Notes under the pieces: generated by a model | Database searches by the model: none | What the model was told of the DNA's origin: nothing | The model's input: only the letters and a program-made list of their open reading frames with translations | Made by a program: the position numbers and the translations under genes | DNA from: Arenicellales bacterium | GTDB taxonomy: Bacteria > Pseudomonadota > Gammaproteobacteria > Arenicellales > UBA868 | DNA length: 10,764 nucleotides | Direction: 5' to 3' | NCBI GenBank assembly: GCA_028825345.1 | Contig: JAPKAJ010000064.1 | Coordinates: 1 to 10,764, forward strand | In this document: one piece after another, positions 1 through 6,246 of the stretch | How positions within the stretch are numbered: position 1 is the first letter of the stretch | Layout of the letters: each line of letters opens with the position of its first letter

Positions 1-40
1 AGTAGCCGCCGCGCAGATCACGTTCCGGGAGGTTTTTTGA
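1..40 (+). CDS. Possible 3' end of an upstream gene (partial, product unknown)
   Basis: Reading from base 2, an open frame encodes VAAAQITFREVF and ends in TGA at 38-40. This stop overlaps the TTG start of the permease at 37-39, giving a TTGA four-base overlap, an arrangement typical of translationally coupled genes in one operon. The frame starting at base 3 opens with a TAG stop. The frame starting at base 1 is open but runs into the permease frame. Only 12 codons are visible, so the product cannot be named. The call rests on the overlap geometry alone. Confidence 0.35.
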   Translation, partial: VAAAQITFREVF

Positions 41-1893
41 CTGAGACTATTGTACTCACCGCAGAGATGATAGCGGTGATGGGGATATTGGGTCTCACGA
101 TTTTCCTTTTTGCCTTTGAGATTGTCCGGGTTGATGTCGCTGCTATTGCGATCATGGTCTTGTTGGGTCTTACGACTATGGTCCCGGGGCACGATGGGCT
201 GGTACCGATTGCTCATCTTTTCGACGGCTTCTCCAGTAACGCGGTTATTTCAATTATTGCCGTGATGATTATCGGTGCCGGGCTGGACAAGACCGGCATT
301 ATGAGTCAGGTGGCCGGGAAGATTCTCAAGTATGGTGGGCGCACAGAGAGCCGAATTATCACCATTATTTCGGCGACGGTCGGGATCATATCGAGTTTTA
401 TGCAGAACATTGGGGCTGCGGCTCTATTTTTGCCGGTGGTTACCCGTATAGCGAGAAGGGGAAATTTACCGATCTCTCGCCTGCTGATGCCCATGGGATT
501 CTGTGCGATTCTAGGCGGCACCATCACCATGGTCGGCTCCAGCCCGCTGATTCTCCTCAATGACCTGATCGAAACTTCCAACCGAAACCTGCCCACGTCG
601 GTGGAGCCAATGCAGGCCTTTTCGTTATTTTCTGTTGCCCCGGTCGGAATCGTAATGTTGATGTGCGGAATTTTGTATTTTGTCTTTCTTGGCCGCCTGG
701 TGCTGCCGGTGGTTAAGGATAAGCCTCAGGAATCAGGGAGTACTCTGCATTACTTTTCCGAGGTGTATGGGATAGCCGGAGAAGTTTATGAGGCTCGAGT
801 CACACTGGATAGCCCGCTAGCTGGAACAATGGTGTCTGAGATTGACAGTGCCGGGCGCGGAGGATGGATCGTTGCGGTGCGTAGTGGCGATGAATTCACT
901 GTTGCGCCTTCAGGGGATACCGAACTGTGGGTTGGAACCGATATTGCGATCATGGGGCCACTGGGGTCAGTTCAGGAATTCTGCGCTGAAAACGCTCTCG
1001 AGCTGCGAAAGGAGATGGATGTATTCTCAGAAATATTGAGTCCAACCGCAGCCGGAATCGTAGAGGTTGTCATTCGGCCGGATTCGAATCTTATAGGCAA
1101 GACCTTGCGTGAGATAGGGTTGCGCCAGCGGTATGGCGCAACGGTGCTAGCCATTTTCCGAATAGATGAGGTGATCGACAGCGACTTGCCGGAGTTTGTC
1201 CTGCAGGCGGGCGATACACTCGTCCTGCATTGTCGCTGGCGTGATATCGCACCCATCGCTGAGAACAACGATTTCGCAGTGGTCACCGATTTTCCACGTG
1301 ACGATACCCGACCGCACAAGCTGCCTTATGCGGCTGGATTTTTCCTGTTGGCACTGAGTCTGATCCTGTTCAGCGATTTAAGACTTTCGGTTGCGCTAAT
1401 GACCGGGGCGGTGGGGATGATTATCAGCGGTGTGATCCGCATAGATGAGGCTTACCAGTCGATTGGATGGCAGAGTGTTTTTCTGCTCGCAAGTTTGATC
1501 CCATTAGGGCTCGCAATGGAAAACACCGGGACTGCAGCGTGGATAGCCCAGCAAACGCTCATTCTCATGGGCGATGTACCCGGATGGGTGCTGCAATCCA
1601 GTATTGCTGTGCTGGCAACGATCTTCACCTTGCTGATGTCTAATGTGGGAGCTACTGTGCTTTTGGTTCCGTTGGCCGTTAACATTGCTATCGGCGCAGG
1701 CGCCGATCCTGCGATGTTTGCTTTAACCGTGGCGCTGGCAACCTCTAACTCGTTCCTGATCCCCACTCATCAGGTGAATGCGTTGATCATGGGCCCGGGT
1801 GGATATCGGGTTATTGATTTCATGCGGGCAGGCGGAATCATGACGGTTCTCTTTCTGGTCGTCATGATGTTGATGCTAAATCTTATTTTCTGA
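37..1893 (+). CDS. SLC13/DASS-family permease with two central RCK_C (TrkA-C) domains
   Basis: A 618-residue inner-membrane transporter of the SLC13 (divalent anion:Na+ symporter) type. Members move sulfate, dicarboxylates or similar anions; the substrate cannot be read from the sequence. Hydrophobic segments fill residues 11-45, 66-85, 105-135, 150-175 and 195-225, then 430-470, 478-495, 520-550, 560-580 and 596-618. Two transport half-repeats are visible: QNIGAAALFLPV at 123-134 and MSNVGATVLLVPLA at 534-547. The second half continues with the typical stretch SFLIPTHQVNALIMGPGGY at 572-590. Between the halves lie two soluble RCK_C modules, about 245-315 and 335-415 (note SPLAGTMVSEI and SNLIGKTLREIGLRQRYG), the layout common in bacterial SLC13 permeases. 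The start is TTG at 37, chosen because GGGAGG lies at 27-32 and the codon overlaps the stop of the preceding frame. An ATG at 67 (residue 11) is the alternative. It is convergent with the Ada-like gene, 8 bp away. Confidence 0.92.
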   Translation: MTETIVLTAEMIAVMGILGLTIFLFAFEIVRVDVAAIAIMVLLGLTTMVPGHDGLVPIAHLFDGFSSNAVISIIAVMIIGAGLDKTGIMSQVAGKILKYGGRTESRIITIISATVGIISSFMQNIGAAALFLPVVTRIARRGNLPISRLLMPMGFCAILGGTITMVGSSPLILLNDLIETSNRNLPTSVEPMQAFSLFSVAPVGIVMLMCGILYFVFLGRLVLPVVKDKPQESGSTLHYFSEVYGIAGEVYEARVTLDSPLAGTMVSEIDSAGRGGWIVAVRSGDEFTVAPSGDTELWVGTDIAIMGPLGSVQEFCAENALELRKEMDVFSEILSPTAAGIVEVVIRPDSNLIGKTLREIGLRQRYGATVLAIFRIDEVIDSDLPEFVLQAGDTLVLHCRWRDIAPIAENNDFAVVTDFPRDDTRPHKLPYAAGFFLLALSLILFSDLRLSVALMTGAVGMIISGVIRIDEAYQSIGWQSVFLLASLIPLGLAMENTGTAAWIAQQTLILMGDVPGWVLQSSIAVLATIFTLLMSNVGATVLLVPLAVNIAIGAGADPAMFALTVALATSNSFLIPTHQVNALIMGPGGYRVIDFMRAGGIMTVLFLVVMMLMLNLIF

Positions 1894-1901
1894 AGTCTTC
1901 T

Positions 1902-2753
1902 CTAGCTGCTGGGTTCTTCGGACGTGGCAAGCAAGTGCAGTTTTTCCCAACGCAGCATTGCCTTTTTTCGAGGCGAACCCCAACGGTACTGACCTGTTTC
2001 GCCGTTTGCCCTGATCACCCTGTGACATGGGATTAAAAATGAGACCGGGTTTCGCCCTACCGCGGTGCCCACGGCACGACTCGCATATGGCGCTTTGACA
2101 GTTTTGGCGAGATCGCCGTAGCTGGCCGTCGCGCCAAGCGGAATGCCAAGCAGGGCGCGCCAGACACGAAGCTGGAATTCGCTACCTTGCACCAGCACAG
2201 GCAATGGGTCGTTGGGCAAAGCGCCTGCGCCAGGGAATATTTTCTTCACATATCCGCCGGTGAGCGCCTGTGACCGGCGAAAGATGGATTCTCCCCAGGT
2301 TTGCTCCATCTGTGTGGTGTCCGCGTCGTTCTTGGATTCCGCAAAGGATAGCCAGCAGATACCACGCTCGGCTACTCCGATCAGGCAGATTCCGAAAGGG
2401 GTTGGATGGACACCATAAGATATATCCATCTGTCGACCGTGATTTTGGTATTGCCCTGGAGTCATCCCTTGTAACGTGACAAAAAGATCGTGCAATCGAC
2501 CCGGGCCGGACAGGCCGACCGCGAGCGCCGTATCAAGCAGACTCCGACCTTTGCGAAGCTCCCGCTGGGCGTTGTTAAGGGTGAGATTCTGCAGAAATCG
2601 CTTAGGACTGATACCGACCCATCGCCTAAATAGGCGCTGGAAGTGGTACGGGCTTAATCCAACGGCAGCGGCGGTCTGGGCCAGACTGGGCTGATCCTCG
2701 AAATGCTTTTCCAGATAAGTGAGCGCCCGAGCGGCGCGTTGGTAATCAGACAT
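1902..2753 (-). CDS. Ada-like fusion: AraC-type HTH plus methylated-DNA--[protein]-cysteine S-methyltransferase
   Basis: A cytoplasmic DNA-repair protein that should transfer alkyl groups from O6-alkylguanine to its own cysteine irreversibly, fused to a DNA-binding domain. Counting from the start used here, an AraC/XylS helix-turn-helix spans about residues 5-105 (GLSPYHFQRLFRRWVGISPK at 32-51). The alkyltransferase N-lobe spans about 110-185 and the DNA-binding lobe about 189-275. The active-site motif PCHRVI is intact, with Cys243, preceded by NPVSFLI and ASRAVG, the arginine-finger helix of this family, and followed by GETGQYRWG. E. coli Ada (354 aa) has in addition an N-terminal zinc domain that senses methylphosphotriesters; it is absent here. 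The frame is open back to ATG at 2795 (297 aa). I prefer the ATG at 2753 (283 aa) because the HTH domain begins there (MSDYQRAARALTYL). No candidate start has a clear ribosome-binding site. The gene is divergent from the dimethylglycine-dehydrogenase-like gene. Confidence 0.93.
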   Translation of the reverse strand: MSDYQRAARALTYLEKHFEDQPSLAQTAAAVGLSPYHFQRLFRRWVGISPKRFLQNLTLNNAQRELRKGRSLLDTALAVGLSGPGRLHDLFVTLQGMTPGQYQNHGRQMDISYGVHPTPFGICLIGVAERGICWLSFAESKNDADTTQMEQTWGESIFRRSQALTGGYVKKIFPGAGALPNDPLPVLVQGSEFQLRVWRALLGIPLGATASYGDLAKTVKAPYASRAVGTAVGRNPVSFLIPCHRVIRANGETGQYRWGSPRKKAMLRWEKLHLLATSEEPSS

Positions 2754-3025
2754 GGTTTGGGTACTTGGTTTAACTCGCATGCTAAGAGTAGGCATGCCGA
2801 TAAATTACCGCAACCCGAATCTTGCGCCCCTCCCTGGGTCAGGCCATGCTATTGCGAGTTCAGCCAGGAATTCGAGTCACCTCATCAGCCTTAGGCCGGG
2901 CCCGACCCACAAGACTTGGCTTTGCTAGACTCGGATAGGAGAAGGATCGGTGGGTATTAATGCAGGCGTCTCGAGCCCGCTACCCGTAAACGTCAGCCTG
3001 GGTTGACTTAATTGAAGGAGGACCT
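2754..3025. promoter_or_regulatory. Divergent intergenic control region between ada-like and dmgdh-like genes
   Basis: About 230-270 bp, depending on the ada-like start, must hold the promoters of two divergent genes. I could not place a convincing -35/-10 pair on either strand. Visible elements are two GCATGC palindromes 15 bp apart (2777-2782 and 2792-2797, the second within GGCATGCC), the palindrome CGGGCCCG at 2897-2904, and an AT-rich TATTAA at 2955-2960 without a matching -35. TTGACT at 3003-3008 is too close to the start codon to be a -35 for this gene. Confidence 0.4.
3015..3021 (+). promoter_or_regulatory. Strong ribosome-binding site of the dmgdh-like gene
   Basis: AAGGAGG is a full Shine-Dalgarno match ending 4 nt before the ATG at 3026. 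It fixes the start codon and predicts efficient translation, in contrast to the weak sites of the downstream alaX-like gene and the mttB-like gene. Confidence 0.85.
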
Positions 3026-5473
3026 ATGAGCCGGGAACTACCTGAGCAGGCACAGGTCGTTATTATTGGCGGAGGCATTATCGGATGTAGCGTGGCCTAC
3101 CATCTTGCGGAACTGGGCTGGACCGATGTGGTACTGCTTGAGCGTAAATCGCTCACCAGTGGCACGACCTGGCACGCGGCAGGACTGGTAGGGCAGTTGC
3201 GGGCTACCCACAATCTGACGCGTTTAGCACAATACACAACCGAACTGTACGAGAACCTGGAGCAAGTCACGGGCCAGGCAACCGGGTTCCGCCAGACCGG
3301 CTCGTTAAGTCTGGCAACGGATGCCGAGCGTTTTGAGGAGCTAAAGCGTGGCGCCTCAATGGCCAGTTGCTTTGGTCTGGAAGTCGAGGTGATCTCTCCA
3401 GCTGAGGCTCAAGAGCTCTACCCCATCATGTCCATTGATGGCCTGGTCGGGGCGGTGTACTTGCCTAGGGACGGGCAGACCAATCCGACCGACACGACCC
3501 AGGCACTGGCGCGGGGCGCACGGAATAAAGGCGTTCGGATCTTCGAACAAACTCGCGTTAACGCTCTTGAAAAAAAATCTGGTCGGATCACAGCTGTGAT
3601 CACAGACAAGGGCCGTATCGCTTGCGAGACTGTTGTGAATTGTGCGGGTATGTGGGGTCGGGAAGTCGGGCAAATGTGCGGAGTTTCTGTGCCGCTTCAC
3701 GCGGCGGAGCATTTCTATATTGTGACCGAACCGATTCCAGATCTTCCTCGCAACCTGCCGGTAGTCAGAGAGCCATCGGTCTGCAACTACTATAAAGAAG
3801 ATGCTGGCAAACTGTTGGTCGGAATGTTTGAGCCTGTGGCCAAACCCTGGGGTATGGCTGGCATCCCGGATAGTTTCGAATTCGACACTTTGCCTGAGGA
3901 TGTGGCGCATATTGAGGAGCACCTGGGTTGCGCGATTGAGCGAATCCCAGTGTTAGGCAATGCGGGAATAAAGATATTTTTCAACGGACCGGAGAGTTTT
4001 ACCCCGGATGACAGGTATCTTCTTGGGCCAGACCCCGAGGTCCCCAATTTCTTCGTCGCAGCCGGTTTTAACTCAATCGGTATTCAATCTGCCGGGGGTG
4101 CAGGAAAAGTGTTGGCCGAATGGATCGTCAATGATCAGCCGCCAATGGATCTGTGGGATGTTGATATTCGACGAATGATGCCTTTTCAGATCAACCAAAA
4201 GTATCTGCACGATCGAACGGTAGAAGCACTGGGCCTGCTGTACGCAATGCACTGGCCGTTTCGACAGCCTGAAAGTGCCCGGGGGGTGCGTACCTCACCA
4301 TTGCATCTCCGACTAGAGGAGCGGGGTGCCTGTTTTGGCGAGACGGCGGGTTGGGAGCGCGCGAATTGGTTTGCGCCAGCCGGCGTGTCACCCAGCTACG
4401 AATACAGTTACGGCCGGCAGAACTGGTTCGAGCATTCTGCGGCGGAGCATCTAGCCGTTAGGGAAAACGTTGGCTTTTTTGATATGACCTCGTTCGGTAA
4501 GTTCTTGTTACAGGGCGTTGACGCGGCCACGGTGCTCGACCGGGTTTCAGCTAACCGTATGGACGTCGAGCCTGGGCGGGTGGTTTATACCCAGTGGTTG
4601 AACGATCAGGGAGGCATAGAGGCTGATCTGACAGTCACCCGGCTGTCAGAAACCGAGTTTCTAGTGGTCACGGCCGCAGCGTCGCAGATGCGGGACTTTC
4701 ACTGGCTGCGCAGTAGTATCCGCCCCGACGAGCGTGCCTGGGTCAGCGATATGACTTCGGCCTATGCGGTTATCAGCCTGATGGGGCCTCGGTCAAGGGA
4801 GTTATTACAGTCCCTGACTCCGGCGGACCTGTCCAATGATGCGTTTTTGTTTGGCACCTCCCAGGAAATCGAACTGGGGTATGCGCTGGTGCGGGCGACT
4901 CGCATTTCCTACGTTGGCGAACTCGGATGGGAGATATATATCCCGAGTGATTTCGCGCTTGGCGTTTTTGATGTTCTGTCCGACTCTGGACATGCCTATG
5001 ATCTTCGCCCGGCCGGATTGCATGCCCTAAACAGTCTTCGGATTGAGAAAGCTTACCGTCACTGGGGTCACGATATCTCACCCGACGATAATCCGCTTGA
5101 AGCGGGCCTGCGTTTCGCAGTGGATTTCGATAAGCCCAATAGTTTTCGGGGGCGAGATGCGCTGTTGCGCGCCTCAGAGCAGCCACCAAAAAAGCGCCTG
5201 ATTCAGTTCTTGTTACAGGATCCCCAACCCATGCTCTATCACGAAGAACCTATCTGGTGCGATGGCAAACGGGTCGGCAGCACAACATCTGGTATGTACG
5301 GACATTCACTGGGCGGTTGTGTCGGTCTGGGTTACATAGAGACGGGTGAGCCCATCAATCAAGGGTTTATTGATGGCAGCGTCTGGGAGATTGAGGTGGC
5401 CGGAGAGCGGGTCCCAGCAACTGCGAGTTTGCGCCCGCTGTATGATCCGGGCTCAAGCCGCGTCCGGATGTAG
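3026..5473 (+). CDS. Dimethylglycine/sarcosine dehydrogenase-family flavoprotein (FAD oxidase + GcvT folate domain)
   Basis: An 815-residue protein of the usual length and architecture for dimethylglycine or sarcosine dehydrogenases. Family members oxidise an N-methyl group, pass the electrons from FAD to ETF and transfer the one-carbon unit to tetrahydrofolate as methylene-THF. The DAO-type FAD domain spans about 10-365 and opens with the dinucleotide motif GGGIIG (15-20) after VVII. TTWHAAGL (47-54) matches the segment that carries the covalently flavinylated histidine in mammalian DMGDH, which would be His50 here. AAGFNSIGIQSAGGAGK (345-361) is the C-terminal FAD-contact segment. A linker domain (about 368-425) joins it to GcvT (about 428-705, with SFGKFLLQG, GGIEADLTVTR and SYVGELGWEIYIP), followed by a GcvT C-terminal barrel (about 715-805). 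No signal peptide is seen, so it is cytoplasmic. Substrate choice among dimethylglycine, sarcosine or another N-methyl amino acid cannot be settled by reading. The etfBA operon 2.6 kb downstream supplies a plausible electron acceptor. It is followed 10 nt later by the alaX-like gene. Confidence 0.93.
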   Translation: MSRELPEQAQVVIIGGGIIGCSVAYHLAELGWTDVVLLERKSLTSGTTWHAAGLVGQLRATHNLTRLAQYTTELYENLEQVTGQATGFRQTGSLSLATDAERFEELKRGASMASCFGLEVEVISPAEAQELYPIMSIDGLVGAVYLPRDGQTNPTDTTQALARGARNKGVRIFEQTRVNALEKKSGRITAVITDKGRIACETVVNCAGMWGREVGQMCGVSVPLHAAEHFYIVTEPIPDLPRNLPVVREPSVCNYYKEDAGKLLVGMFEPVAKPWGMAGIPDSFEFDTLPEDVAHIEEHLGCAIERIPVLGNAGIKIFFNGPESFTPDDRYLLGPDPEVPNFFVAAGFNSIGIQSAGGAGKVLAEWIVNDQPPMDLWDVDIRRMMPFQINQKYLHDRTVEALGLLYAMHWPFRQPESARGVRTSPLHLRLEERGACFGETAGWERANWFAPAGVSPSYEYSYGRQNWFEHSAAEHLAVRENVGFFDMTSFGKFLLQGVDAATVLDRVSANRMDVEPGRVVYTQWLNDQGGIEADLTVTRLSETEFLVVTAAASQMRDFHWLRSSIRPDERAWVSDMTSAYAVISLMGPRSRELLQSLTPADLSNDAFLFGTSQEIELGYALVRATRISYVGELGWEIYIPSDFALGVFDVLSDSGHAYDLRPAGLHALNSLRIEKAYRHWGHDISPDDNPLEAGLRFAVDFDKPNSFRGRDALLRASEQPPKKRLIQFLLQDPQPMLYHEEPIWCDGKRVGSTTSGMYGHSLGGCVGLGYIETGEPINQGFIDGSVWEIEVAGERVPATASLRPLYDPGSSRVRM

Positions 5474-5483
5474 CGAGCAGATT

Positions 5484-6206
5484 ATGACTCTAGAAATTTT
5501 CCGCGAGGATGCCTATCGGACGGAATGTACAGCCTCGGTCCAAAGGGTCTGCAGCTCAGGCGTAGAACTCGATCAGAGTGTTTTTTATTGCCAGGGAGGG
5601 GGGCAGCCCGGGGATACCGGAATATTAGTTTGTGAAGATGATCGGCAGGTCCGAGTCATTGATACACACGCGGATGGTGATTCGGGTGCGCAGTTGCATA
5701 TTCTGGGTGACGGTGAAATACCCCCTGAAACGGGTGAGGTGATTACTGCAAGGATAGACTGGGAAAGGCGCTATCGCATGATGCGCATGCACAGTTGCAT
5801 GCATATGCTGTGCGCCTTGGTTGACGCCCCGGTGACGGGGGGATCTATTGCCGATGGCAGGGGACGTCTAGATTTTGATCTGCCCGAGCCGCTGGATAAG
5901 TTGAAACTGACCGATCAGCTAAACGCAATGATCAGCCAAGACCACCCGATGCGCCTCAGCTGGATCACAGATGAAGAGCTCGATCAGCAGCCTGGGCTGG
6001 TAAAAACAATGTCGGTTGGCCCCCCTCGGGGGGTTGGGAGAGTCCGACTGGTCGAGTTTGAAGGGGTGGATCTTCAGCCCTGTGGCGGTACGCACGTGTC
6101 CCGTTCAGGCGAGATAGGGTCGGTGATAATCCAAAAGATTGAAAAAAAGGGCAAACAGAACCGTAGAGTCATTGTGCGGTTTGCAGACCCGGGAGAAGTC
6201 GTCTGA
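5484..6206 (+). CDS. AlaX-type alanyl-tRNA editing protein
   Basis: A 240-residue trans-editing hydrolase of the AlaX family, freestanding relatives of the AlaRS editing domain that remove mis-attached Ser or Gly from tRNA-Ala. Both zinc motifs are intact: HxxxH as His103/His107 (RMHSCMHML) and CxxxH as Cys200/His204 (QPCGGTH). The N-terminal part carries GGGQPGDTG (38-46), the glycine-rich motif of the AlaRS-like domain found in the medium-length AlaX-M class, which fits the size. The start is ATG at 5484, 10 nt after the stop of the dehydrogenase gene. The frame stays open back into that gene (to 5346), but the homologous protein begins at MTLEIF, where AlaX N-termini align. The ribosome-binding site is weak (GAG at 5475-5477), so translation may depend on coupling to the upstream gene. 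The pair is very probably one transcript. A G/C homopolymer block at 6020-6033 lies inside the gene but the frame is continuous. Confidence 0.9.
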   Translation: MTLEIFREDAYRTECTASVQRVCSSGVELDQSVFYCQGGGQPGDTGILVCEDDRQVRVIDTHADGDSGAQLHILGDGEIPPETGEVITARIDWERRYRMMRMHSCMHMLCALVDAPVTGGSIADGRGRLDFDLPEPLDKLKLTDQLNAMISQDHPMRLSWITDEELDQQPGLVKTMSVGPPRGVGRVRLVEFEGVDLQPCGGTHVSRSGEIGSVIIQKIEKKGKQNRRVIVRFADPGEVV

Positions 6207-6223
6207 ACCATCGCATTGGGAGA

Positions 6224-6241
6224 GATCGCCTCAAAGCGATC
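6224..6241. terminator. Small hairpin between convergent alaX-like and mttB-like genes
   Basis: GATCGC (6224-6229) and GCGATC (6236-6241) form a perfect 6-bp stem with a 6-nt loop (CTCAAA) in the middle of the 40-bp gap between two convergent stop codons. There is no proper T-run on either side, so it is a weak candidate for a bidirectional terminator; position is the main argument. Confidence 0.3.
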
Positions 6242-6246
6242 ATTTG

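Noticed and set aside
2881..2893. CTGATGAG on the minus strand, as in a hammerhead ribozyme core
   Set aside because: The following bases form no credible stem II and the required GAAA is missing (CGAAT instead); an 8-mer match by chance is likely.
3003..3008. TTGACT as a -35 box for the DMGDH-like gene
   Set aside because: A -10 at normal spacing would fall on or after the ATG at 3026.
3570..3577. A8 run in the DMGDH-like gene as a programmed frameshift site
   Set aside because: The frame reads through as LEKKSG and the domain continues normally on both sides; no downstream alternative frame is needed.
3356..3922. 188-codon minus-strand open frame inside the DMGDH-like gene
   Set aside because: Antisense shadow of a conserved FAD domain, without recognisable motifs.
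5346..5483. In-frame upstream extension of the AlaX protein
   Set aside because: The 46 extra residues lie within the end of the dehydrogenase gene and do not resemble AlaX; the ATG at 5484 fits both homology and gene spacing.
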